Below, one piece after another: positions 1-7,399 of a stretch of DNA of 29,988 nt. Source of the DNA: CAYYNP01 sp964472545 (GTDB lineage Bacteria > Planctomycetota > Planctomycetia > Pirellulales > Thermoguttaceae); the NCBI GenBank assembly GCA_964472545.1, contig CAYYNP010000097.1, forward strand, positions 1-29,988, in the 5' to 3' direction. The position numbers and the translations under genes are program-made. Numbering within the stretch: the stretch's first letter is position 1; each line of letters opens with the position of its first letter. The notes under the pieces were generated by a model. It was not told the DNA's origin, ran no database searches, and worked only from the letters and a program-made list of their open reading frames with translations.

Positions 1-5
1 GCACC

Positions 6-92
6 GTGGAAAACGGGGACAGGCACCGAGCCGGGAAGTTCGTCGGCAGGTTCCGTGTTGATTCCGACTCGGAGCCAGTCCCCGTTTTCCAC
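6..92. repeat. REP-like inverted repeat, ggggac family
   Basis: Arms at 6-30 and 68-92 are reverse complements over 25 bases with two mismatches; the outer 15 bases (gtggaaaacggggac) match perfectly. The 37-base spacer has no coding potential. A second element ending in ggggac lies at 2571-2679. The form resembles REP/REPIN elements moved by HUH transposases, one of which is at 29466. The link is inference. Confidence 0.7.
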
Positions 93-133
93 TCCCGCGA
101 ATCGACTTTGCAGTTCTCCTGGGACCCCACGCC

Positions 134-163
134 TTGAGCCCTCCGATGCCCATCTGGTATCCT
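134..163 (+). promoter_or_regulatory. Candidate deoC promoter
   Basis: TTGAGC (134-139) and TATCCT (158-163) are separated by 18 bases and lie about 50 bases upstream of the deoC start. The match to a sigma-70 consensus is only moderate. A weak ribosome binding site (AGGAA) precedes the ATG at 215. Confidence 0.3.
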
Positions 164-214
164 GGCGTGCCGCAACCCTGCCGCAACACGCCCGGGGCAA
201 CCTAGGAACGGCCC

Positions 215-928
215 ATGAAACTCTCCGTTGAAGACATCGCCCGGATGACCGACCTGAGCGTCGTCCGCGCCCACCATACGCTCGCCGAAGTCCACGAACT
301 GGCCCGGCGAGCGAAGCAATACAACTGCATCATCGCCTACGTGCTGCCGTGTTACCTGGAGGAACTGAAGACGCTGCTGGCCGACGCCCCGGACGTGGGG
401 CCGGCCGCGGCGGTCGGATTTCCCAGTGGCGGCCATACCACCGAGTTCAAGGTGGCCGAGGCCAAGGCCCTGGTCGAGGCCGGCTCGGCCGAGTTGGATA
501 TGGTCGCCAACGTGGGCATGCTCCGCAGCGGACGCTACGACTTCGTCGAAGACGAAATCCGCCGCGTGGTCGAGGCGGCCGGCGACACCATCCTCAAGGT
601 GATCCTCGAATGCCACCATCTGACCGACGACGAGATCCGCCGCGGCTCGGAGCTTTGCGTGCGGGCGGGGGCCGCGTTCGTCAAGACCTGCAGCGGCTGG
701 GCGGAAACCGGGGCCACGTTGCACAACGTCACGCTGATCAAGTCGGTCGTCGGCAACGACGCCCTGGTGAAGGCCTCCGGCGGCGTCCGCGACATCGAAA
801 CCCTGGCCGAAATGTACCGCCGCGGCGCCACCCGCTTCGGCATCGGCATGGCCGCCGGAGAGAAGATCTTTCGGCAGTGTGCGGCCTTGCCCGGTGGCGC
901 CGTCGAAGTGGGGGAGATTGCAAATTGA
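215..928 (+). CDS. deoC: Deoxyribose-phosphate aldolase
   Basis: A cytoplasmic class I aldolase that cleaves 2-deoxyribose-5-phosphate to glyceraldehyde-3-phosphate and acetaldehyde in deoxynucleoside catabolism. The 237-residue product covers the whole TIM barrel. The Schiff-base lysine is expected at K157 in FVKTCSGW, the second active-site lysine at K186 in VKASGGVRD, and the conserved aspartate at D95 in AELDMVANVG. The Schiff-base motif reads KTCSG where many relatives have KTSTG. It is the first gene of a four-gene plus-strand run with two sugar kinases. Its last few residues (GEIAN) are read from an AT-rich repeat that continues into the gap, so the C-terminal tail is probably not conserved. 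The call rests on motif order and length and is firm. Confidence 0.95.
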   Translation: MKLSVEDIARMTDLSVVRAHHTLAEVHELARRAKQYNCIIAYVLPCYLEELKTLLADAPDVGPAAAVGFPSGGHTTEFKVAEAKALVEAGSAELDMVANVGMLRSGRYDFVEDEIRRVVEAAGDTILKVILECHHLTDDEIRRGSELCVRAGAAFVKTCSGWAETGATLHNVTLIKSVVGNDALVKASGGVRDIETLAEMYRRGATRFGIGMAAGEKIFRQCAALPGGAVEVGEIAN

Positions 929-1020
929 GAATTGTAAACTGACAATTGCAAATTGACCCGATCTGCTGTCTGCTATCTACTTCGTACTGTTTACTGCCTA
1001 CCGCCTACTGCATACTGCCA
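919..1020. repeat. Low-complexity repeat between deoC and the kinase
   Basis: The left part (919-956) repeats ttgcaaattga twice and contains a small hairpin, aattgt (930-935) with acaatt (942-947). The right part (about 958-1020) is a degenerate run of tactgcc/ctactgc units. The deoC stop codon lies inside the first part. I see no promoter or gene. Confidence 0.65.
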
Positions 1021-1029
1021 ACTCGCCCC

Positions 1030-2562
1030 ATGTCCATCATCGCCTACGATCTGGGAACCGGCGGCAACAAGGCCTCGCTCTACGACGCCTCGGGGCGTTG
1101 CCTGGCTGCCGTGTTCGAGCCGTACGAGACGCACTACCCGCAGGCCGGCTGGCACGAACAGCGGCCCGACGACTGGTGGAACGCGGTCGTCAAGAGCACG
1201 AAGGGCTTGCTGGCCGAGAAGGCCGTCGACCCCGGCGACATCGAGTGTTTGGCGATCTCCGGCCACAGCCTCGGCTGCGTGCCGCTGGACGCCCGCGGCC
1301 GGCTGCTGCGGGAGTCGACGCCGATCTGGTCGGACAAGCGGCCCACCGACGACGTGACGGAGTTCTTTCGGCGGATCGACCCGATGCGCTGGTACCTGTT
1401 GACCGGCAACGGCTTTCCGGCGCCGCATTACACGGTCTTCAAGATCCTCTGGTATCGCCGCCACGAGCCGGAGATGTTCGCCCGGATCGACAAGATCATC
1501 GGCACCAAGGACTACGTCAACTTCAAGCTCACCGGCCAGATCAAGACCGACTACTCCTACGCCTCCGGCAGCGGCGTTTACGATCTGGCCGGCTGGCGCT
1601 ATTGCGACGAACTGATCGCCGCCAGCGACCTGCCAGCCGGCCTGTTTCCCGAGATCGTCCCCTCGACGGAGATCCTCGGCGAACTGACGCCCGAGGCCGC
1701 CGCACAACTCGGCCTGCCGCAGAAGATCAAGGTGGCCGCCGGCGGCGTCGACAATTCGTGCATGGCACTGGGCGCGCGAAACATCGCCGAGGGACGCGTC
1801 TACACCTCGCTCGGCTCCTCGTCCTGGGTGGCCGTCTCGTCCGACAAGCCGCTGTTGGACGACGAGGCCAGGCCGTACGTTTTCACCCACGTGATCCCCG
1901 GGCTGTTCACCTCGGCGGTGGGCGTCTTTTCCACCGGCACGTCGTTCCGTTGGGTTCGCGATCAACTGTGTGCCGACCTGGTGGCCGACGCCGAACGAAC
2001 GGGCCGCAGCCCTTACGAATTGATGACCGAATTGGCCCGGCAATCGCCATTGGGCGCGTCCGGCATGTTGTTCAACCCCAGCCTGGCCGGCGGCTCGTCG
2101 ATGGAGCCCAGCCCCAACATCCGCGGGGCCTTCATGGGGCTCGACCTGGGCCACACCCGATCGGACCTGCTGCGTGCGGCGATGGAGGGCATCGCCATGA
2201 ACCTGCGGATGGCGTTGGACGAGTTGCGGTCGCTCTGCCGCGTAGCCGGCGAGATGGTGGCCGTCGGCGGCGGCAGCCAGAGCCCCTTCTGGCAGCAGAT
2301 CTACGCCGACGCGATGAACATCCGCGTGGTCAAGACCAACGTCGGCCAAGAGGCCGGCTCGCTGGGCGCTGCCGCGGTGGCCGCCGTGGGCGCCGGGCTG
2401 TGGGACAGTTTCGAGAAGATCGACGAGGTCCACCAGGTCGACCACATCGCCGAACCGGCAGCCGAAAACGCCGCCAAGTACGACAAGCTGCTGCCGATCT
2501 TCCGCCGCGCGGCGGAGTGCCAGGCCGAGATTGGCGACAAGCTGAGCGAGTTGCAGTTGTAA
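1030..2562 (+). CDS. FGGY-family carbohydrate kinase, xylulokinase-like
   Basis: A cytoplasmic ATP-dependent sugar kinase of 510 residues with the two ASKHA domains of the FGGY family. The N-terminal phosphate loop is DLGTGGNKAS (residues 7-16). The catalytic aspartate is expected at D241 in GGVDNSCMALG, as in the GGGDN motif of xylulokinase. The C-terminal GGGSQSPFWQQI motif is typical of XylB-like members. An in-frame ATG at 946 would add 28 residues read from the tactgcc repeat, so the ATG at 1030, which begins at MSIIAYDLG, is chosen. It lies about 100 bases after deoC and is probably co-transcribed with it. Substrate is unproven: xylulose is the usual one, but the deoC/PfkB setting leaves other pentoses or ketoses open. 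Confidence 0.85.
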   Translation: MSIIAYDLGTGGNKASLYDASGRCLAAVFEPYETHYPQAGWHEQRPDDWWNAVVKSTKGLLAEKAVDPGDIECLAISGHSLGCVPLDARGRLLRESTPIWSDKRPTDDVTEFFRRIDPMRWYLLTGNGFPAPHYTVFKILWYRRHEPEMFARIDKIIGTKDYVNFKLTGQIKTDYSYASGSGVYDLAGWRYCDELIAASDLPAGLFPEIVPSTEILGELTPEAAAQLGLPQKIKVAAGGVDNSCMALGARNIAEGRVYTSLGSSSWVAVSSDKPLLDDEARPYVFTHVIPGLFTSAVGVFSTGTSFRWVRDQLCADLVADAERTGRSPYELMTELARQSPLGASGMLFNPSLAGGSSMEPSPNIRGAFMGLDLGHTRSDLLRAAMEGIAMNLRMALDELRSLCRVAGEMVAVGGGSQSPFWQQIYADAMNIRVVKTNVGQEAGSLGAAAVAAVGAGLWDSFEKIDEVHQVDHIAEPAAENAAKYDKLLPIFRRAAECQAEIGDKLSELQL

Positions 2563-2570
2563 GCGGCGTC

Positions 2571-2679
2571 GGGGACGGGAGTCTCTTTCATTTCGCACAA
2601 CGGCCCCGCCGCGCGATGATGAAAACGCTTGCACCATTCACCCGCCAAGCCATCGATTGGGAACCAGAGTCCCGTCCCC
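2571..2679. repeat. REP-like inverted repeat, ggggac family, second copy
   Basis: Left arm ggggacgggagtct (2571-2584) and right arm 2666-2679 are reverse complements with one mismatch. The element starts eight bases after the kinase stop codon. It shares the outer ggggac and overall size (about 90-110 bp) with 6-92 but has a different interior. Confidence 0.65.
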
Positions 2680-2708
2680 TTCGCATTACCGTTTCTCGAA
2701 TGGGCGTG

Positions 2709-2747
2709 CCACGCTCGGCTGACGGCGTGGTCCGTGATGACACGGAC
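2709..2747. other. Two adjacent hairpins upstream of 2801
   Basis: ccacgc (2709-2714) pairs with gcgtgg (2725-2730), and gtccgtg (2730-2736) pairs with cacggac (2741-2747) around an ATGA loop. There is no T-run, so this is not a clear terminator. It could be a leader structure for the next gene. Confidence 0.4.
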
Positions 2748-2800
2748 ATACCTTATCGGTTACGATAGCGTGCATCGTCCGATCACCAGGAGCCAACGCA

Positions 2801-3769
2801 GTGCCCTTCGCTAAATTCGACCCCATCCGCCTGCGGCTGCGGCCGCTGGGCGAGCGGACCCACGATCTGGACCGCTCGAGCCTGATCTACCCCGACCAGC
2901 CGCGCGAGCCATTTGCCCATCCGGCGCTGCCGGAGTTGGCCGAGCGGATCGCGGCCGCCGCCGAAAACGGCCGTACGGTGATGTTCTGCTGTGGGGCCCA
3001 CGTAATGCGCAAGGGCAACGGGCCGCTGTTGATCGACCTGATGCAACGTGGGCTGGTGTCGCACGTTGCGCTGAACGGGGCCGGGGCGATCCACGACTTC
3101 GAGATGGCCCTGATCGGACACACCTCCGAGAGCGTGGCACGCTACGTCCGCACCGGCGAGTTCGGGCTCTGGAAGGAGACCGGACGGATCAACGACGCCG
3201 TTGTGGCCGGCCACCGTAACGGTATCGGGTTTGGCGAGGCCGTGGGGCGGATGATCGAGGATGAGAAATTCCCCTATCGCGAGACCAGTCTGTTGGCCGC
3301 CGGCGTGCGGCTGGGTGTGCCGGTTACCGTCCACGTGGGCATCGGGTTGGACATCATCCACGAACACCCCAACTTCGACGCCGCCGCCGCCGGGGCCACC
3401 TCGTATACCGATTTTCTGATCTACACCGACGGCCTCACGCGGCTCGAGGGCGGCGTGTTTCTCAACATCGGCACCGCCGTGATGGGCCCCGAGGTCTATC
3501 TCAAAGCCCTCACGATGGCCCGCAACGTGGCGGCCCAGCAGGGCGAATCGATCCGGCACTTCACCACGGCCGTGTTCGACCTGCGCTCTCTCGGCGAGCA
3601 GCTCAACGCGGAAGCCCCCAAGGACGACCCGCGTTACTACTTCCGCCCCTATAAGACGGTGCTGGTGCGGACCGTGGCCGATGGCGGCACGAGTTTCTAC
3701 GTGCAGGGCGACCATCGGCAGACGGTGCCTGCGTTGTACGATCTGATCGTGGCGAGGGCCGAGCGATGA
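2801..3769 (+). CDS. Conserved protein of unknown function, possibly deoxyhypusine-synthase-like fold
   Basis: I do not recognise a named function. The start is GTG at 2801, placed by AGGAG at 2788-2792. The 322-residue product has no signal peptide. It has a Rossmann-like pattern: a beta strand TVMFCCGAH (59-67), a helix LLIDLMQRG, a strand VSHVALNGAGAIHDF (86-100) and a glycine/His/Asp cluster. The order of a small-residue strand, a helix ending in a GLV-type turn and a strand leading to G-A-G-x-x-H-D recalls deoxyhypusine/homospermidine synthases, but this resemblance is weak. Its stop codon overlaps the start of the PfkB-type kinase (ATGA), so the two are probably translated together and may act in the same step or complex. 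Conserved histidines (H98, H107) are candidate catalytic residues. Confidence 0.6.
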   Translation: MPFAKFDPIRLRLRPLGERTHDLDRSSLIYPDQPREPFAHPALPELAERIAAAAENGRTVMFCCGAHVMRKGNGPLLIDLMQRGLVSHVALNGAGAIHDFEMALIGHTSESVARYVRTGEFGLWKETGRINDAVVAGHRNGIGFGEAVGRMIEDEKFPYRETSLLAAGVRLGVPVTVHVGIGLDIIHEHPNFDAAAAGATSYTDFLIYTDGLTRLEGGVFLNIGTAVMGPEVYLKALTMARNVAAQQGESIRHFTTAVFDLRSLGEQLNAEAPKDDPRYYFRPYKTVLVRTVADGGTSFYVQGDHRQTVPALYDLIVARAER

Positions 3770-4848
3770 CCACCGGCATGAAGGTTTTCGAGGGCATGTC
3801 CGACGAGCGGCTGCAGGAGTTGGTCGATCGCTTCGCGACGCTACGGATCGCCGTGTTGGGCGATTTTTTCTTGGACGAGTACTTCGACGTCGATCCGGCG
3901 CTGGCCGAGGTGAGCATTGAGACCGGCAAGACGGCCCATCAGGTGGCCGCGGTGCGCCACAGCCCCGGCGCGGCGGGCACGGTCGTCTGCAACCTGGCCG
4001 CGTTGGGAGCCGGTGGTGGCGAGAGTGGGAGTTTGCACGCGGTGGGGCTTACGGGCGACGACGGCTCGTCGTATGCGTTGCGAAAGGACCTGCACGCGCT
4101 GGGCTGCACGACCGACCACCTGCACGCCGATGCCGGGCTGCTCACGCCGACGTATCTTAAGCCCCGCGACACGACCGATCCCAGTCTGGCCGGCGAGCAC
4201 GAGCGATACGACGTGAAGAATCGCACGCCGACGCCCGAGGCCTTGCAGCGGCGGATCGTGGCCTCGCTCGACGCGCTGTTGCCGCAACTCGACGCGGTGA
4301 TTATCGCCGATCAGGTCGAAGAGCCCGACTGCGGCGTGGTCACCGCAGCGATGCGCGGCGTGCTGGCCGATCGCGCGCGAAAGAACCCCGGCGTCGTCTT
4401 CTTCGCCGACAGCCGCCGCCACATCCGGCAGTTTCGCCACGTTGTGATCAAGCCCAACCAGTTCGAGGCCCTGGGCATGGAGAATCCGCCGCCGGGCGCG
4501 TCGGTCGACTTGGGGCAGTTGGAGGCGACCGTTCGCAGCCTACGCAGCGAAACGGCCGCGCTGATCTTCGCCACCCGGGGTGCGGAGGGGATGTTGGTCA
4601 GCGATCCCGAGCTAACGCTAGTGCCGGGCGTCACAGTCGACGGCCCGACCGATCCCACCGGCGCCGGCGACAGCGCCACCGCCGGCGCCGTGTTGGCATT
4701 GGCCGCCGGAGCGACTCCGCCAGAGGCGGCGCTGCTGGGAAACCTCGTCGCCTCGATCACCGTCGAGCAACTTGCCACCACCGGCACCGCCCGGCCGGAA
4801 GAGCTTCTGCCCCGGTTGGAAACCTGGCGGCAAGCCCTGCCAGGCTAA
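3766..4848 (+). CDS. PfkB-family sugar kinase, RfaE/HldE domain I-like
   Basis: A 360-residue ribokinase-fold enzyme predicted to phosphorylate a sugar or sugar phosphate. The N-terminal strand VLGDFFLDEYF (30-40) matches the GD..LD.Y pattern of ADP-heptose synthase kinase domains. KPN at 229-231 is the internal motif. DPTGAGD (296-302) is the second PfkB signature, with D302 as catalytic base. The nucleotidyltransferase half of bifunctional HldE is absent, so this is the kinase alone. It overlaps the preceding gene by four bases and closes the operon. A heptose-like substrate is suggested by the family but is inference. Confidence 0.8.
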   Translation: MTTGMKVFEGMSDERLQELVDRFATLRIAVLGDFFLDEYFDVDPALAEVSIETGKTAHQVAAVRHSPGAAGTVVCNLAALGAGGGESGSLHAVGLTGDDGSSYALRKDLHALGCTTDHLHADAGLLTPTYLKPRDTTDPSLAGEHERYDVKNRTPTPEALQRRIVASLDALLPQLDAVIIADQVEEPDCGVVTAAMRGVLADRARKNPGVVFFADSRRHIRQFRHVVIKPNQFEALGMENPPPGASVDLGQLEATVRSLRSETAALIFATRGAEGMLVSDPELTLVPGVTVDGPTDPTGAGDSATAGAVLALAAGATPPEAALLGNLVASITVEQLATTGTARPEELLPRLETWRQALPG

Positions 4849-4866
4849 CCCGCTGGGTGGCCCGGT

Positions 4867-4918
4867 CACTCTTGCGGAAGGACCGTGGCCATCCGTACCG
4901 ACCTCGTTCGCAAGAGTG
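4867..4918. terminator. Candidate stem-loop after the deoC operon
   Basis: cactcttgcg (4867-4876) pairs perfectly with cgcaagagtg (4909-4918), starting 18 bases past the operon's last stop codon. The loop is long (32 bases) and no T-run follows, so a Rho-independent terminator is uncertain. Confidence 0.35.
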
Positions 4919-5048
4919 CCCGGGTGACGAAGTCACAAGAGGGTCCATACCGGGCCCGAAACCTCCTGCGGCTGCGCCGCCCCGACGCATTTTCCGGCCG
5001 CGTGATTGAAGTGGCAACGTCGTTTACGGAAAAGCGTCGCGGCCACCC
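4919..5048. repeat. 130 bp direct repeat, copy 1
   Basis: This stretch aligns without gaps to 5136-5265 at about 83% identity. Both copies begin with cccgggtgacgaagtcac, which holds a GTGAC-GAA-GTCAC hairpin. Both also hold a central near-inverted pair, gacgcattttccg with cggaaaagcgtc. The most variable part is 25-52 bases into the unit. It lies between convergent operons. Confidence 0.75.
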
Positions 5049-5135
5049 GCGCGGAAATTAGTATGGTGTCCCCCGAATTCCGAATTCTTTAATCCCCCCT
5101 ATTAGAAGGGGCGGGGCCGGGCGTGTCAAGTTCTA

Positions 5136-5265
5136 CCCGGGTGACGAAGTCACAAGAGGATTCGCATCTACCGCCCATCCTCTCGTGGCTGCGCCGCCCC
5201 GACGCATTTTCCGGCCACGTGCGAGAAGTGGCAACGTCTATTGCGGAAAAGCGTCGCGGCCACCC
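5136..5265. repeat. 130 bp direct repeat, copy 2
   Basis: The second copy of the unit at 4919-5048 ends 21 bases before the stop codon of the minus-strand propeller gene. The 87 bases between the copies hold gaattccgaattc and a weak stem, cccct with agggg near 5096-5111. No real gene is seen. A short plus-strand frame through copy 2 also has a counterpart in copy 1, which is expected from the DNA identity. Confidence 0.75.
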
Positions 5266-5286
5266 TCAAGAGACGCAGGCCGCAGC

Positions 5287-7395
5287 CTACTCCAACTCCA
5301 CGCAGCAGATGCTCAACCCGTCGCGAATGTAGATCCGCTTGTTTGCCAAAGCCGGGTGCGAGAGCACTTCGGAGTCTTCGCCGAAGATCCGCACGCGGGA
5401 GACCAGTTCGTACTTCTCACCATTGGCACGTACCAGCACCAACTCGCCGCGGGCGCTGACGATCAAAACCCCGTGGCGGTTGCCGATGACCGCCACGTAA
5501 TCTTCAAAGGCCTCGTCGTCGCCGATCCAGCGGGACTTCAGCCCGTCGTCCAGGTCGAGACAGAACAGCCCCTGGCTGCAGCCGTAGACCTTGCCGTCGA
5601 TCACCACCGGTGTGCTGGAATCGGGGGCCAGATCGAGGTTCTCGGCCAGCGGCTTGGTGACGATGCGGCCCTGGCCGTCGAAGGCGTAGAGCCGGGTGCC
5701 GTTGTTTTCGGTGGTCACCAACAGCTTGCCGTCGAGGGCGATCGGCGTGGGCACGTTGAAATCGCCTTCCTCGGGCGGGACGAGTTGCCAGAGCCGCTTG
5801 CCGGTGGCCGGGTCCCAGCCGCCCAGCGAGATGGCGTCGTAGCCGACGATCTGCCGCACGCCGCCGAGCGTGGCCACGATGAACGAGGAGTACGCACACG
5901 GCAAGCCAGGGCTCTGCCAGAGCGTTTTGCCGGTGAGCCGATCGAGCGCCACCAGCGAACCGGTCTGCCCGCCGGGATTGACGATCAGCTTGTCGTCGAC
6001 CACCAGCGGCGACGAGCACATGCCCCAAGTGACCAGTTTGGCGTGGAACTCGCGATTGACGTTGCGCTGCCAAACGGTCTCGCCGTCGGCCAGGTTCACG
6101 CAGTGCAAGTCGCCGAACGCGCCGAGCAGATAGACCTTGCCCTGGTGGATCAGCGGCGTGGCCCGGGGCGAGTTGCCGTAGTCCAACTCGCCGGGCGCCG
6201 GATACTGCACGACCCACGCTGGCTCGCCCATATCGGCCGAAAGACAGCGAAAGACGTCGAACTGGTCCAGCGCATCGCGGTCGGCCACGATCACGTAGCG
6301 GTCGGTGGCCACGATGCCGGCCAACCCGGCCCCGGTGAGCCACGTTTGCCAGCGGATCTTCGGCACCGGAGGGAGTGTCTCCGGCAGCCAAGGGCAGATG
6401 CCGTCGCGGTTCGGTCCTCGCCAGCCGGGCCAGTCCGTCGACGTGGCGTCGCCTTTCTTGGGAGCGGATTCCTTCGGATCGGCCTCCTCCGACTTGGACT
6501 CGATCGGCACGAAGCCGTTCTTCGACTCCAGCGCCGTCAGAAACGCCGGATGCTCGCGAAACGCCAGCAGGGCCTCGACGATTTGCTTCTCGGCCTCGGC
6601 CGTAACGCCGGCGGTGGCGAACACGGTCACAAACGGCACCGGCTCCGTGTGGCCGACCGCTCGCAACATCCCCTTCTCGATCTTGCCGCAGCCTTCCATC
6701 AGCGCCATGGCGTAGCTCGATATGACCGCCGCGGCGCCGGGCGGGCCTTCGTGATCGAGCGCGGCGAACGCGGCGTCGCTACAACTGGGGAACGTCTCCG
6801 GCTTCTCCGGCACGGCCACGCCGGCCTTCTTCAACGCCGCGATGGCCGCCGAGCGCTTTTCGTCGGAATCGGCCGGGCCGAAGAGCACGCGATAGCCGGC
6901 CAGATCGGCCAGGCTTTGGGCCGGATCGGTGCCGGGGACGACGAAGATCCCGGTCAGCGTGGTGCGGCCCTCGGGGTCGGTGAGCATGGCCAGCGGCCGA
7001 ACGTCGAGCTTACGCTCGGCCGCGTCCCACTTGACCATCGATTGTTTACCGATGATCAGGTCGACACGGCCGCTCGATCCCAGGCGGATCGCCCGAGCGA
7101 GGTCTTCGGCAAACACCACGTCGACCTTCCGTCCGAGCTTCAACTGAAGATAAGCGCCCAGCACTTCGTACTTCCGCTGGGCGAAACCTTCAACGCACGC
7201 GCACGCCAACGGCTCTGCCAGCGGGTCCATCACCACGATCGAAAGCGGCCGCGGCGATGCACCCTCGGCCGCCTGGCACGGCGGCGTCAAAGCCACCAGC
7301 AGCAACACACTGGCCAGGCCGGCCGCGACAATCGATCTACACAAAACGCCCACCGAAAAACCGCCTCGCGGTCTGCCGACGTCGGCCTTTGCCAT
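5287..7395 (-). CDS. Exported PhnD-like binding domain fused to a PQQ-type beta-propeller
   Basis: A 702-residue exported protein. Residues 1-43 form a Sec signal peptide with a hydrophobic core near 21-37. Residues about 50-297 resemble periplasmic phosphate/phosphonate-binding (PhnD-type) domains, opening with SIVVMDPLAEPL and continuing with VDVVFAEDLARAI and VDLIIGKQSM. A charged linker (298-320) leads to a PQQ/BamB-like propeller starting at DWPGWRGPNRDG (321-332) and running to the C-terminus. In-frame codons continue upstream to 7524, but the ATG at 7395 is preferred. It follows the upstream gene's stop by four bases, and GGAGAAG at the end of that gene serves as its ribosome binding site. 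The two genes are therefore coupled. I infer a periplasmic sensor or scaffold. The ligand and any bound quinone are unknown. Confidence 0.8.
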   Translation of the reverse strand: MAKADVGRPRGGFSVGVLCRSIVAAGLASVLLLVALTPPCQAAEGASPRPLSIVVMDPLAEPLACACVEGFAQRKYEVLGAYLQLKLGRKVDVVFAEDLARAIRLGSSGRVDLIIGKQSMVKWDAAERKLDVRPLAMLTDPEGRTTLTGIFVVPGTDPAQSLADLAGYRVLFGPADSDEKRSAAIAALKKAGVAVPEKPETFPSCSDAAFAALDHEGPPGAAAVISSYAMALMEGCGKIEKGMLRAVGHTEPVPFVTVFATAGVTAEAEKQIVEALLAFREHPAFLTALESKNGFVPIESKSEEADPKESAPKKGDATSTDWPGWRGPNRDGICPWLPETLPPVPKIRWQTWLTGAGLAGIVATDRYVIVADRDALDQFDVFRCLSADMGEPAWVVQYPAPGELDYGNSPRATPLIHQGKVYLLGAFGDLHCVNLADGETVWQRNVNREFHAKLVTWGMCSSPLVVDDKLIVNPGGQTGSLVALDRLTGKTLWQSPGLPCAYSSFIVATLGGVRQIVGYDAISLGGWDPATGKRLWQLVPPEEGDFNVPTPIALDGKLLVTTENNGTRLYAFDGQGRIVTKPLAENLDLAPDSSTPVVIDGKVYGCSQGLFCLDLDDGLKSRWIGDDEAFEDYVAVIGNRHGVLIVSARGELVLVRANGEKYELVSRVRIFGEDSEVLSHPALANKRIYIRDGLSICCVELE

Positions 7396-7399
7396 GGTG

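Noticed and set aside
946..1029. Upstream ATG that would extend the FGGY kinase by 28 residues
   Set aside because: The added residues come from the tactgcc repeat, and the conserved phosphate loop begins seven residues after the ATG at 1030, as in relatives.
991..2637. Long minus-strand open frame opposite the FGGY kinase
   Set aside because: Shadow of the kinase; no ribosome binding site and no recognisable motif.
3766..4848. Bifunctional HldE (kinase plus adenylyltransferase)
   Set aside because: The protein ends after the PfkB kinase domain; there is no HxGH nucleotidyltransferase motif.
5123..5332. Possible 69-residue protein across the second 130 bp repeat
   Set aside because: Similarity to a frame in copy 1 follows directly from the DNA repeat; there is no ribosome binding site, and it runs into the antisense of the propeller gene.
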